Assembly (NCBI RefSeq): GCF_030643905.1
Contig: NZ_CP121446.1
Location: forward strand, 682,001 to 746,000
Direction: 5' to 3'
DNA: 64,000 nt
Source: Flavobacterium sp. IMCC34852
Lineage (GTDB): Bacteria; Bacteroidota; Bacteroidia; Flavobacteriales; Flavobacteriaceae
The position numbers and the translations under genes were made by a program. Positions 9,169 through 18,030 of the stretch are shown piece after piece; position 1 is the first letter of the stretch; every line of letters begins with the position of its first letter. The notes under the pieces were generated by a model. That model saw nothing but the letters and a program-made list of their open reading frames with translations. It had not been told where the DNA came from and searched no databases.

Positions 9169-10764
9169 ATGAGAAACAAGCAATGGTTTGGAGGAATTCT
9201 TTTGATAATGGTCTTGGGCTTCTCCTTGACCGGTTGGTATTGTGCCAAAAAAGAAGACACAAAAAAAGGGTCAACAACTGCTCTGAATAGTAAGTTTCGT
9301 TCGGAAGATATTGCTTTGTCGTTTGACAGTACTCAAGTTGCGACTTTTTATGCCAAATATCCGAAGTTGGTTTTGTACCAAAAACAAGCGGTTGATTTGT
9401 ATCGAAAAAACCAATACAATTACCTTTGGTATGACAAAAAAGGGCGAAAAGAAACCGCCGAGGTCATCTACAACAAATTGAACAATTTGTTTGAGGATGG
9501 TCTTTTGGCCAAAGTTCCTTACAAAGAAATATTGGACGGCATGTTTCAAAAAACAGCTTCCAAACCTAACCTTGAGGTTGAGTTGTTTTTGACCAATTAC
9601 TATTTCTATTACACCAATAAAGTGCTGCAAGGGATTGACAGCACTAAGACCGAAGAATTAGGTTGGTACTTACCGAGAAAGAAATTGTCTTACGGGCAAT
9701 ACCTCGATTCTATTTTGATTGACCCTAAACTCATCGACAACAAAGAACAATTAATCGGACAGTACTACAAGCTTAAAGCGGTTTTGCAAAAATACCGTGA
9801 GATTGAAAAAAGCGGTGGTTGGGAAGCGATTTTGGTACCGACTGATTTCAAGCAGCTTAAACCGGGGGATAGTTCGCAGTTGGTGACACAAATTAGAAAG
9901 CGATTGTTTTTGACCAATGACATAGCGTCGGATTCGAAAAGCAATATATATGATGAGTCGTTGCAAGAAGCCGTTTTGAGGTACAAAAAGCGCAATGGTT
10001 TTTCGGAAGATAAAAACATCACCACTAAACATATCGATGAAATGAACGTGCCGATTAGTGACCGCATCAAAACCATTATGGTGAATATGGAGCGCTGTCG
10101 TTGGATATCGACTGATTTGACCAAGGCTAAGGAGTTTATTGTGGTTAACATTCCGTCTTATCGACTAACTTATTTTAAAGAAGGGAAAGCCGCCTTGATT
10201 TCTAATGTGGTGGTGGGAACGGCTCTCAATGAAACGGTGATTTTTAGTGGAATGATGAGTTATATTGTATTCAGTCCGTATTGGAATGTGCCGAAAAGTA
10301 TCCGCGACAAAGAAATCCTTCCGGCGATTAAAAAGAATAAAAACTATTTGGCCAAACACAACATGGAGTGGAAAGGCAGCATGATTCGTCAGAAACCGGG
10401 GCCGAACAATTCGCTGGGCTTGGTAAAGTTTTTATTCCCAAATTCTAATAATATTTATTTGCATGATACGCCTTCAAAGAGTTTATTCAGTCAGGAGAAA
10501 AGAGCGTTTAGTCATGGTTGTATTCGGGTGGAAAAGCCTAAGGAGTTGGCCAAATTGATATTACAAGACGACCCGAATTGGACCCCCGAAAAGATAGAGG
10601 CTGCCATGAACGGAGGCAAGGAAAAATGGTATACTTTGAAGAATAAAATACCGGTTTATATTGGGTATTTTACCGCTTGGGTGGACGATGAAGGAACGAT
10701 TAATTTCCATAAAGACATTTACGACCGAGATAATGCTTTGGCGAATTTGTTGTTGGAGGAATAA
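9169..10764 (+). CDS. Murein L,D-transpeptidase (YcbB-like)
   Basis: About 531 aa from the ATG giving MRNKQWFGG; a TTG 33 bases upstream is in frame but less likely. An N-terminal hydrophobic signal or anchor is followed by an alpha-helical region with a peptidoglycan-binding-like repeat (LVTQIRKRLFLTND). The YkuD catalytic domain then carries HDTPSK and SHGCIRVE, whose Cys is the nucleophile. Family role: forming 3-3 crosslinks in peptidoglycan or attaching proteins to it in the periplasm. It is a single gene, divergent from the NTF2-like gene. It is followed by an inverted-repeat element rather than a clear terminator. Confidence 0.9.
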   Translation: MRNKQWFGGILLIMVLGFSLTGWYCAKKEDTKKGSTTALNSKFRSEDIALSFDSTQVATFYAKYPKLVLYQKQAVDLYRKNQYNYLWYDKKGRKETAEVIYNKLNNLFEDGLLAKVPYKEILDGMFQKTASKPNLEVELFLTNYYFYYTNKVLQGIDSTKTEELGWYLPRKKLSYGQYLDSILIDPKLIDNKEQLIGQYYKLKAVLQKYREIEKSGGWEAILVPTDFKQLKPGDSSQLVTQIRKRLFLTNDIASDSKSNIYDESLQEAVLRYKKRNGFSEDKNITTKHIDEMNVPISDRIKTIMVNMERCRWISTDLTKAKEFIVVNIPSYRLTYFKEGKAALISNVVVGTALNETVIFSGMMSYIVFSPYWNVPKSIRDKEILPAIKKNKNYLAKHNMEWKGSMIRQKPGPNNSLGLVKFLFPNSNNIYLHDTPSKSLFSQEKRAFSHGCIRVEKPKELAKLILQDDPNWTPEKIEAAMNGGKEKWYTLKNKIPVYIGYFTAWVDDEGTINFHKDIYDRDNALANLLLEE

Positions 10765-10798
10765 GGGATTAGGGAAAAGTAAAAAGGGATAAGAGAAA

Positions 10799-10923
10799 AG
10801 CCCTTCGACAGGCTCAGGGTGACAGCTTGCGTTTGTATTGTTTTTAGTTTTTACAGAAGATTTACTTTATTCAACAAAAACCAATTGATTATACTGTTGT
10901 CAACCTAAGCTTGTCGAAGGGCT
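10799..10923. repeat. REP-like inverted-repeat element
   Basis: Two 25-base ends, AGCCCTTCGACAGGCTCAGG.. at 10799-10823 and its near-complement at 10899-10923 (three mismatches), enclose about 75 bases of AT-rich DNA. The core CCCTTCGAC..CTCAGGGTGACA recurs near 21724-21747. It lies between convergent genes. It is non-coding, of extragenic-palindrome or MITE type. Confidence 0.6.
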
Positions 10924-10935
10924 TCTGAAGTTTGT

Positions 10936-12273
10936 TTAAAAAGCCTCGCCGTGTTGGGATAAGTCTAAGCCCATATTTTCTGATTCTTCTGAAACGCGTA
11001 TTGGGATGATGATATTGGTTAGTTTGAACAACAAATAAGCACCACCAAAGGTAAATACCGAAACCAAAACCAAAGCCAACATGTGATGCCCGAAGATGTT
11101 CCAGCCGCCGTATAACAAGCTTGCGTTTTCTCCTTTGGCAAAGATGGCCGTTAGGATCATTCCCATAATGCCGCCTACGCCGTGACAAGCGAATACGTCT
11201 AAAGTGTCGTCTATTTGTTTTAACTTTTTCCAGTAGACCATTTTGTTGGAGACTATGGCGCCGATGAAACCGAAGAAAATACTTTGCGGAATGGTTACAT
11301 AACCTGCCGAAGGTGTAATGACTACCAATCCAACCACAGCGCCGATACAAGCACCGAGGGCTGATACTTTACGTCCGTTCATTCGATCAAAGAATACCCA
11401 CGATAACATAGCGGAAGCCGAACAAATTGTGGTAGTGGCAAAAGCCATGGCCGCTGTAGCATTAGCCGCCAAAGCCGAACCGGCATTAAAGCCGAACCAA
11501 CCGAACCACAGCATTCCTGTGCCTAATAAGACAAACGGAATGTTGGTGGGAATGTGCTCGCTGTTTTTTCTTTTGCCTAAAACTAAAACACCAGCCAAAG
11601 CTGCAAAACCCGCACTCATGTGAACGACTGTTCCACCTGCAAAGTCCTTTACGCCGAAAAAGCTTCCCAAGAGACCGTTTGGGTGCCAAATCATGTGGCA
11701 TAAAGGCGTATAGATACAAAGGGTAAACAAACAAATAAAGAGCAAAAAGGAGATGAAACGGATGCGTTCCGCGAGGGCGCCGGTGATGATGGCCGGTGTT
11801 ATGACAGCAAATTTCATTTGGAACAAAGCAAACAAAATAAAAGGTATCGAAGAAGCCATGGTTTTGTGCGGGTGCATTTCGACATAGCTAAAGAAAGCAA
11901 AATCAAATGGGTTGCCAATGATGCCATAGTGAACGCCGTTGATGGTTGGGCCAATCGGGGCGCCAAAAGAAAGCGAAAAACCAACCGTAACCCAAAGCAA
12001 ACTGATTACACCCAAACAGATAAAACTTTTGAGCATGGTGGAAATGACATTCTTTTTCCCGACCATACCGCCGTAAAAAAATGCTAAGCCAGGCGTCATT
12101 AATAAAACCAAACAAGAAGCGGTAAGTAACCAAGCCACATCGGCAAAGCTGATGGTGTCAACGGCATTGAATGCGTCGTTGTTTTCGGCTAGTTTTTCGG
12201 GCCAAAATAAGCCTGAGATGGCGACTAAAGTAATGATGAGAAAAGAAACTATCCAACGTTTTTCGATTTTCAT
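10936..12273 (-). CDS. amt: Ammonium transporter (Amt family)
   Basis: About 445 aa from the ATG giving MKIEKRW; the three codons upstream start with TTG. Eleven or so membrane segments are visible. Amt signatures: FYGGMVGKKN, the pore His regions GTVVHMSAGFAAL and DVFACHGVGGIMG (twin-His pair), and MIWHPNGLLGS. It carries NH4+/NH3 across the inner membrane. No glnK/PII gene is adjacent, unlike in many bacteria. The first segment resembles a signal sequence. Confidence 0.95.
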   Translation of the reverse strand: MKIEKRWIVSFLIITLVAISGLFWPEKLAENNDAFNAVDTISFADVAWLLTASCLVLLMTPGLAFFYGGMVGKKNVISTMLKSFICLGVISLLWVTVGFSLSFGAPIGPTINGVHYGIIGNPFDFAFFSYVEMHPHKTMASSIPFILFALFQMKFAVITPAIITGALAERIRFISFLLFICLFTLCIYTPLCHMIWHPNGLLGSFFGVKDFAGGTVVHMSAGFAALAGVLVLGKRKNSEHIPTNIPFVLLGTGMLWFGWFGFNAGSALAANATAAMAFATTTICSASAMLSWVFFDRMNGRKVSALGACIGAVVGLVVITPSAGYVTIPQSIFFGFIGAIVSNKMVYWKKLKQIDDTLDVFACHGVGGIMGMILTAIFAKGENASLLYGGWNIFGHHMLALVLVSVFTFGGAYLLFKLTNIIIPIRVSEESENMGLDLSQHGEAF

Positions 12274-12506
12274 AAATAACAATTTTTATAACTACCCCTA
12301 AATTTACATAGGCAAAGTTATAAATAATTACGAATTATGAATTACAAATTACAAAATTGAGGGGGTGTAAATTAATTTTTGTGTAAATTTTAATGAAATT
12401 GAATTGTTTTTGAGGATTTGGAAAATAACCACTTTGTTTTTGAGAAAAGCATAAGTTAGGTTATAAAACAAAAGCCACAAACCCCTTTTGTTGCATTCAT
12501 AGAGCA

Positions 12507-12700
12507 GTCGTCAGTTCGAGTTCGCCTGCAAGGCGAGTATCGAGAACCGTTGTTAAGTGTAAGGGTTCTCGATACATTTTGTTTCGCCACTTTGAGTCGC
12601 TAGATTAATCGGGATTATCCGGAAGCGCAACAAAACACTCGAACTGACGACCTTTTGATAGGCTACATTTATTGCAAAGCTAAAAACACTCGAACTGACG
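12507..12700. repeat. Nested inverted repeats between amt and a secreted-protein gene
   Basis: An outer pair GTCGTCAGTTCGAG (12507-12520) / CTCGAACTGACGAC (12638-12651) is perfect. An inner pair GTATCGAGAACC (12537-12548) / GGTTCTCGATAC (12564-12575) is also perfect. A third copy ACTCGAACTGACG is at 12688-12700. A related ACTCGAAGTGACG occurs near 21707. The rest of the 12274-12704 gap is AT-rich with no visible gene. Confidence 0.65.
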
Positions 12701-12704
12701 GTTC

Positions 12705-13649
12705 TTACTTTTTCAGTGTGGCTTTTTGTAATTCTTTTAAATCACTTGATTTGAAATTGGTGGCTGAGCCGGTATAGGCTGAGTAAATGATTTCCCCGGT
12801 TTGGGAGTTGGTTACCGTTACAAATTTCTCGGTGGGTGTTTTGATGAATAGTAAGTAATAGAACGGCGTGGCGTTGGTTAGGATTTTATCGTTGAGTTCT
12901 GCTGTGGGCAAGACTTTATAGGCTTGGGTAAAGTCGTCGAAGATTTCTTTGTCGGTGTACTTTTTGCTTTCGTCGTCGGCGTTTTTGGGGAACTTAATCA
13001 TCACATAATCGGGGATGAATAGTGTTGCCGAAGCCAGTTTTTGTAGCTCACCAGTGTTGGCGATTTCGGTTTTCGCGGCACACTCGGTTCCTTTTTCTAA
13101 TAAAGTACAAAGCTGTTGTATATAATTGCTCAACACCCCGGTACCCCAGTTTTTGAAATGACCGGCCGCATCATAGTCCATTTTGTATAAAGCGCTTGGG
13201 TTGTTTTGGGCGAAGAAATCGGCGAAGAGTTCTACGGTAGCCACTACGATTTTATCTTGCTGATTGAAGTGCCGGCGTTTTTTGGGGTCGTAGGTGTATT
13301 TGCCGTTGGTGGTCCAAAGCTCTAAATAAATGCGGGTTTCGGTGGATGCCAAGGCGCTGTTGGAAGTCGTCATATTGGCCCCGATGGTTACGAAGCTATT
13401 GTTGGGTGCGATGTTTTTTTCTACCTCGGTGTATTTGATGCATTCGACTTTACCGAGTGTCCAAGCTTTTTTAATAGCCGCCACATACCCCGCTGCCGCA
13501 GGCGAAGCCGGATCTTTCATAGCGAAGTAAGTAGTGCCTTGTTTGATTTTGGTTACTTCGGCGGTATTGGTGAGGGTGATTTGGGAGAAGCTGAATAGAG
13601 GGAATAGGCTGACTAGGATGAAACTGAAAAATGAGTTTTTTGATTTCAT
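12705..13649 (-). CDS. Secreted protein of unknown function
   Basis: 314 aa. The signal peptide MKSKNSFFSFILVSLF ends near SFSQ. No known catalytic motif was recognised. The mature part has a VAAIKKAWTLGKVECIKY segment and a C-terminal half with FYYLLFIKTPTEKFVTV, suggesting an alpha/beta exported domain. Two Cys (TLLEKGTECAAK and the KVECIK region) could form a disulfide. The gene lies directly downstream, in its own direction, of the palindrome array at 13702-13898, so that array forms its 5' region. Confidence 0.75.
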   Translation of the reverse strand: MKSKNSFFSFILVSLFPLFSFSQITLTNTAEVTKIKQGTTYFAMKDPASPAAAGYVAAIKKAWTLGKVECIKYTEVEKNIAPNNSFVTIGANMTTSNSALASTETRIYLELWTTNGKYTYDPKKRRHFNQQDKIVVATVELFADFFAQNNPSALYKMDYDAAGHFKNWGTGVLSNYIQQLCTLLEKGTECAAKTEIANTGELQKLASATLFIPDYVMIKFPKNADDESKKYTDKEIFDDFTQAYKVLPTAELNDKILTNATPFYYLLFIKTPTEKFVTVTNSQTGEIIYSAYTGSATNFKSSDLKELQKATLKK

Positions 13650-13701
13650 AGGGTAAGGGATTGGTTTAGTGAGGTAAAGTTAGTAGAAAAGATAATATAG
13701 G

Positions 13702-13898
13702 TTGTGACAAAAATGAAATGAAAAATAAAATTGACACGCTTATTGTGTCAAAAAATAATTTGAAAACAAAATTGACACTGATTTGTGTGAAAAAGGAATT
13801 TGAAAACAAAATTCACACCGTACCGTGTGAAAAAGTAATTTGAAAAACGAATTCACACCGATTCGTGTGAAAAAATAGTTTTAAAACAAAATACACAC
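13702..13898. repeat. 40-bp-period array of palindromes with variable cores
   Basis: Four complete units begin at 13731, 13772, 13812 and 13852. A right half-unit lies before them (13702-13730) and a left arm after them (13892-13898). Each unit is a 7+6/7+7 palindrome followed by about 20 A-rich bases resembling AATTTGAAAACAAAA. Arms and cores: TTGACAC-GCTTATT-GTGTCAA; TTGACAC-TGATTT-GTGTGAA; TTCACAC-CGTACC-GTGTGAA; TTCACAC-CGATTC-GTGTGAA. The core differs in every copy while the arms are kept, and the third arm base changes in a paired way. The remaining 13899-14103 stretch is non-coding and holds short CACAGATGACACGGAT-like and AAATCCGCGTTAACGGAT-like motifs. Confidence 0.85.
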
Positions 13899-14103
13899 AG
13901 CATATAAAGGATAATAGTATTAACTAAGGATGTAGGTCCCGTTTGCGGTGTAGGATTGACTGTTTTAGGGAAGAATTGGAACACAGATGACACGGATGGG
14001 ACTGATTGTCAGGGATTTTTGGTGGGTTGGATAGTTTGGGGGATTGGATTGTAAATCCGCGTTAACGGATGAAGTAGGTATTTAATACTTGCTGTTGGTA
14101 AAT

Positions 14104-15054
14104 TTAAGTTTTGTTACCAATTCTAATCCAATGGTTTTTTAAAGCTTCAAGAGAAGGGTTTATTTGACGAGTTTTAATTTCAATATTTTCTCCTTGTTCT
14201 AAATAATCAAGGAGCCACTTCTTATTTTCAAACTTATTTCTAATTAGAATTACTTTATAATTATTATCTAAAGTAAAAAAACCTTTTTCAAATGCTTTGT
14301 CGTGCATTAAGCAAAGACATAATCCATTATCGGTATTACCTCTTAAATCTTTATTGTCAGCCCATCTCGTAATATGCCCACTAATTAAAAATCCTTTGCC
14401 CTCAACATTACATCCTGGGTAACAACATTTATAATTAAAATTGCTTTTGACATTTTCTGAAAACTCTTGGTGACCTATTCTTTGTTCTAATTCTTTAACA
14501 ACAACATCTGTTTTTGCTGTATTTTTTATTGTTTTCCTAACTTCTAATAATTCATCTGAAATTTTAGAAGCTAAAAAACTATCAAATTCAGAGAAATAAG
14601 CTCCATTCAAACATTGAAGCTTGTCTCTTTGTATGACATAAAATAATCTCTTTTTTTGAGCCTTTGATAGCTTTTTATTTTCTAAAAAATAATTTCTTAA
14701 TTCTTGATTATAATTTGTGAAAAAGTCATTTAATGGAATAATTGGATTTAACTCTTCAAAATCAGAAAGATCTACTTTGTAAAATTCATCTGTATAACTC
14801 CAAATATGATTTTTACTTGAAGTGAATTTTGTCAAATAACCATCAGTAGCAGCAATTGAGTATCCAACAAAATATTTAATCCCATTATTTTCTTTAATAT
14901 GGAATATTAAATCACCTTTAGTTACATCATTAACTAAGTTCCAAAAAGGCCAATTAGCACCATCAGCTTTTTTGGTTGGCGCCCAAACACTTTCTTTAAA
15001 GTTCCAACCTTTATCGAATATTGTGTTATTTGCACGGAGTTCTAACCAAATCAT
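14104..15054 (-). CDS. HNH endonuclease with N-terminal PUA/EVE-like domain (defence island, gene 5)
   Basis: 316 aa. The C-terminal half holds an HNH_2-type nuclease: YKCCYPGC (zinc Cys pair) near residue 208, SGHITRW near 229, and NGLCLCLMHDKAFEKG near 250, including the second zinc site and the HD-AF signature of restriction-type HNH enzymes. The N-terminal approximately 110 residues (MIWLELRANN, VTKGDLIFHI, YFVGYSIA) resemble the PUA-like EVE/ASCH fold used by modification-dependent enzymes to read modified bases; this is fold-level inference. It starts 29 bases after the DUF3883 gene stop and is the last gene of the five-gene unit. It is probably the DNA-cutting component. Confidence 0.8.
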   Translation of the reverse strand: MIWLELRANNTIFDKGWNFKESVWAPTKKADGANWPFWNLVNDVTKGDLIFHIKENNGIKYFVGYSIAATDGYLTKFTSSKNHIWSYTDEFYKVDLSDFEELNPIIPLNDFFTNYNQELRNYFLENKKLSKAQKKRLFYVIQRDKLQCLNGAYFSEFDSFLASKISDELLEVRKTIKNTAKTDVVVKELEQRIGHQEFSENVKSNFNYKCCYPGCNVEGKGFLISGHITRWADNKDLRGNTDNGLCLCLMHDKAFEKGFFTLDNNYKVILIRNKFENKKWLLDYLEQGENIEIKTRQINPSLEALKNHWIRIGNKT

Positions 15055-15083
15055 AAATTAAACTTATTAGGTTTTAACAATAC

Positions 15084-16058
15084 TTATATGTTAAAATTAG
15101 CTGTAATTTTCAGTTTATCAGTTTCTTTAGTCCATTTATCACTGTCAAGGATATTAGTAAATGGGTTCTGAATCATGACTGGTATATAGTTTTTATCATT
15201 TATTGAATCTCTATTTACCAAATAAATCCAGTAATTCTCATGCTTATATTTAGCAACTTGAAATTCGTTTCTTGACCAGTAAAAATATGGTGTTTTCCCT
15301 TGATATGATTTTACCTCAATGAATCTATTATATTCTGTATCATAATGATTATTAAATGAAGCAATATCGTAGCCTTCATTAGCAACATATTCTGCAATCC
15401 AATTAACTTCTTTGTTGTTTAATCGCTTTTTTTCAAAGTTTAGCACATATAATTCAGCCTCTTCTCCATAGATTTGTTGTTGTTGCATTTGTTTTTCCAG
15501 TGCATCAACTCCTATTTTTCTTTTCCTTATTTCAGGTAAAACAGTTTTATCAAATAATTTTTTATATCTATTGTTTACGATATAAGTATTTAATTCTAAA
15601 GTTGGATGTCTTTGGATAATTTCAAAATCTAAGAGAAGCTGTTTAAAACTTGAGAATTTAAATCCAAATGCTGAATTACTTATTTGAAGAGACTTGTATA
15701 TAATGTCATAATTGAGATGTTCGGAATTAAAAATATTAAATAATTCTTCATCATTTTTTAGAGTTAAAAAGAGAAATTCATTGAATTTATCAATCATTTG
15801 CTTATGGCTATTTAATGAGTCTAAAATTTTATCATTAACGCTAACAAAATCATTTTTTAAAATCAAAATTTCAATATGTAATGCTAAAGGAATACAACCA
15901 TCGAAAATGGAACGATTATCAAACATTTTGTTATATGTCAGTTGACGTATATCATTAATTTTCCAATCAAAATTATTACTCTTTTTTATTGTATCAAGTA
16001 AGTAATAATAATATGATGGTGTTCCAAGATTATTATATTTTCTTAGATCTTTCAGCAT
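15084..16058 (-). CDS. DUF3883 domain protein, PD-(D/E)xK nuclease-like (defence island, gene 4)
   Basis: 324 aa. The C-terminal third matches DUF3883: GYDIASFN near residue 226, FIEVKSY near 244, FYWSRNEF near 259, then the WIYLVNR strand. The Asp of GYDI and the E-V-K triad are placed as in PD-(D/E)xK nucleases. The N-terminal 190 residues are helical, without a recognised domain. The gene overlaps the helicase gene by 26 bases, so the two are translated together. DUF3883 is frequent in restriction and other defence loci. Role inferred: nuclease or DNA-binding effector beside the helicase. Confidence 0.8.
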   Translation of the reverse strand: MLKDLRKYNNLGTPSYYYYLLDTIKKSNNFDWKINDIRQLTYNKMFDNRSIFDGCIPLALHIEILILKNDFVSVNDKILDSLNSHKQMIDKFNEFLFLTLKNDEELFNIFNSEHLNYDIIYKSLQISNSAFGFKFSSFKQLLLDFEIIQRHPTLELNTYIVNNRYKKLFDKTVLPEIRKRKIGVDALEKQMQQQQIYGEEAELYVLNFEKKRLNNKEVNWIAEYVANEGYDIASFNNHYDTEYNRFIEVKSYQGKTPYFYWSRNEFQVAKYKHENYWIYLVNRDSINDKNYIPVMIQNPFTNILDSDKWTKETDKLKITANFNI

Positions 16059-18030
16059 AATTTTTTAGCAAGTCAACTATAATGTCGGTTTCATCGTTAT
16101 TATCAATTCTAGAGAATAGAGGGATTTCATCATCTATAATTTTTTCCATTCGTTTGACTTTTTCATTAAGTCTATTATTAATTACCGTGTCAATAGAGTT
16201 CTTGGAGACTATGTAGTAGTAATTAGTAATTGTATTTTCGGGTAAGCCCACACGATGAATTCTATCTTTAGATTGAATGAAATTTGAAGCATTATAATCA
16301 CGCTCAAGGTAGATTGCATTATGACACCCTTTGTGTAATGATATTGATTCAGCTACTGAAAATGGGTTGGCAATAATTACTGAAAAATCAAAATTTGTTG
16401 AGTCATTAAATAGTTTTATGGTTGTTTCTCTTTCTTCTTGAGGGATTTCTCCAATTAGAAGTTTACTTTTAATTTCATTCTTAATTAAAAATGACTGCAA
16501 CTCTTTTGCGTTTTGTATAAAAATAGTCCAAATTATCACTTTACCATTTTTTGGAAATATTTCATTTTTAATGATTTTGAAGATTTCGGTAAATTTTACT
16601 GGAATTTCAAATTTTGAATAGTTGCATATTTTATTGAAGAACTCTGAGTCATCAATAAATTCATCACTTAATGTTAAAAATTGAATGTTTGGGTCGGCGT
16701 CCCATTCTTCATTTCCTTGTTCAAGTGAATTTTTTAGTGTTTTTGCTAAAAGTGATGGATTGGTTGAAGCTTGTCTGAGTCTTATTAATTTGGCTCTGTT
16801 AAGCACATCTTTAACACTTCCTGAAGGATTATTTCTTAAAGACGGAAGATATTCATCTTCTATAAAATTATAAATTTCTTGTTGATATGATTCCATATCA
16901 ACATAAACTATCTTTTCATTTATTTTAGGAAGATTTAAATCTTTCTTTTTTATTCGAATAAAAAAAGGAGAAATGTTTTCTTTAAGTATATTTACTCTAT
17001 CACTATCTGGTTCATTATTTAAAGTTAAATCTTGTAAATTTTGATAATGATACCCTAATATTTCTTTATATTTAAATGGATAGATAAACTTGTATAGATT
17101 GTAAATGTCCTCATATCCATTGGGTAAAGGAGTACCAGTTAAAATCACTCTTGCAGTTGCTTCTTTAGAAATTTCAGTAACACTTGAACCCCATATTCTA
17201 TTAGGGTTTTTAATTCGATGGGCTTCATCAACCACTACCATTGTTTTATGCTTTTTCAAGAAATCAATAATTTCATTTTGAAACGAACTTACCCCGCCAT
17301 GAAAAATTAATCCTACTTCAGCCGGATTGGATGAATAAAAGTATTCTAATTTTTCCTTTTTAGAAATGTTTATATCACCCGATAATCTTTGAGAATTAAT
17401 TTTTTTTCCGAAGCACTCAGCATATTCATTTTCCCAAGGAGCAAATGAAGATATTGGACCTATGACAATTAATCTGTCGACGTGTTTTGGGTCATTTTTT
17501 GGTAAGCTTTTTAAATAAGCATAAGCACCGTAAACGATTGAAGTTTTGCCAGCACCAGGGACTGCAAAATTGCATGCGTTTTGAGAAAAAGCTAAATGAA
17601 AAGCAGATAGTAATTGAAGTGGATATAGCGTTCTTTTTAGTTCTTCTTGTAATATTTTCTGGAAATTATCAAATTCACTAACTAATTCAGGATGTTTTTT
17701 AAACTCATCATTTCTTATAGAATATGCTTTCAGTGAAAAGTTTTCAAAATTTAATTCTTCTCTATGAAAATTCTGGATATCATCTTCTATGTTTCGAGAG
17801 TAATCAAATTCAAAATCATATTTTTGGAATAAATCTTGAATCTCTTGAAGAGTACTAATTTGATCTTCTAATCTGAAAGGAATTAAAATTGATTCTTCTT
17901 TATCAATATAACCTAACCTTTTTAAAGATATTAAAATTCTTTTATTATTGCGTATATCTTGTATTTCTCCAGAGATATTAAAATATTCTGAACCATTATT
18001 AGAAGTTATATCAATGCTTAATTTTATCAC
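16033..18030 (-). CDS. SNF2-type DEAH helicase/translocase (defence island, gene 3)
   Basis: 665 aa with a GTG start that shares one base with the stop of the preceding gene. Walker A VPGAGKTS is near residue 160, the DEAH box VVVDEAHRIKN near 266, LTGTPLPNG near 294, and motif VI QSKDRIHRVG near 589. The RecA pair is complete, so ATP-driven translocation is expected. The 130-residue N-terminal part is not recognised. Known: SNF2-type motors occur in DISARM (DrmD) and several restriction systems, but no DrmA or DrmB partner is here. It probably moves along DNA for the nearby nuclease-like proteins. Confidence 0.9.
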   Translation of the reverse strand: MIKLSIDITSNNGSEYFNISGEIQDIRNNKRILISLKRLGYIDKEESILIPFRLEDQISTLQEIQDLFQKYDFEFDYSRNIEDDIQNFHREELNFENFSLKAYSIRNDEFKKHPELVSEFDNFQKILQEELKRTLYPLQLLSAFHLAFSQNACNFAVPGAGKTSIVYGAYAYLKSLPKNDPKHVDRLIVIGPISSFAPWENEYAECFGKKINSQRLSGDINISKKEKLEYFYSSNPAEVGLIFHGGVSSFQNEIIDFLKKHKTMVVVDEAHRIKNPNRIWGSSVTEISKEATARVILTGTPLPNGYEDIYNLYKFIYPFKYKEILGYHYQNLQDLTLNNEPDSDRVNILKENISPFFIRIKKKDLNLPKINEKIVYVDMESYQQEIYNFIEDEYLPSLRNNPSGSVKDVLNRAKLIRLRQASTNPSLLAKTLKNSLEQGNEEWDADPNIQFLTLSDEFIDDSEFFNKICNYSKFEIPVKFTEIFKIIKNEIFPKNGKVIIWTIFIQNAKELQSFLIKNEIKSKLLIGEIPQEERETTIKLFNDSTNFDFSVIIANPFSVAESISLHKGCHNAIYLERDYNASNFIQSKDRIHRVGLPENTITNYYYIVSKNSIDTVINNRLNEKVKRMEKIIDDEIPLFSRIDNNDETDIIVDLLKNYAERSKKI

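Noticed and set aside
10889..11350. Minus-strand 153-codon frame rich in Arg
   Set aside because: It lies inside amt in another frame, with repeated Arg/His from codon shadowing; the amt motifs decide.
13702..13898. CRISPR array
   Set aside because: Period is 40-41 bp with only 6-7 variable bases inside a palindrome; real spacers are about 30 bases and no cas gene is near.
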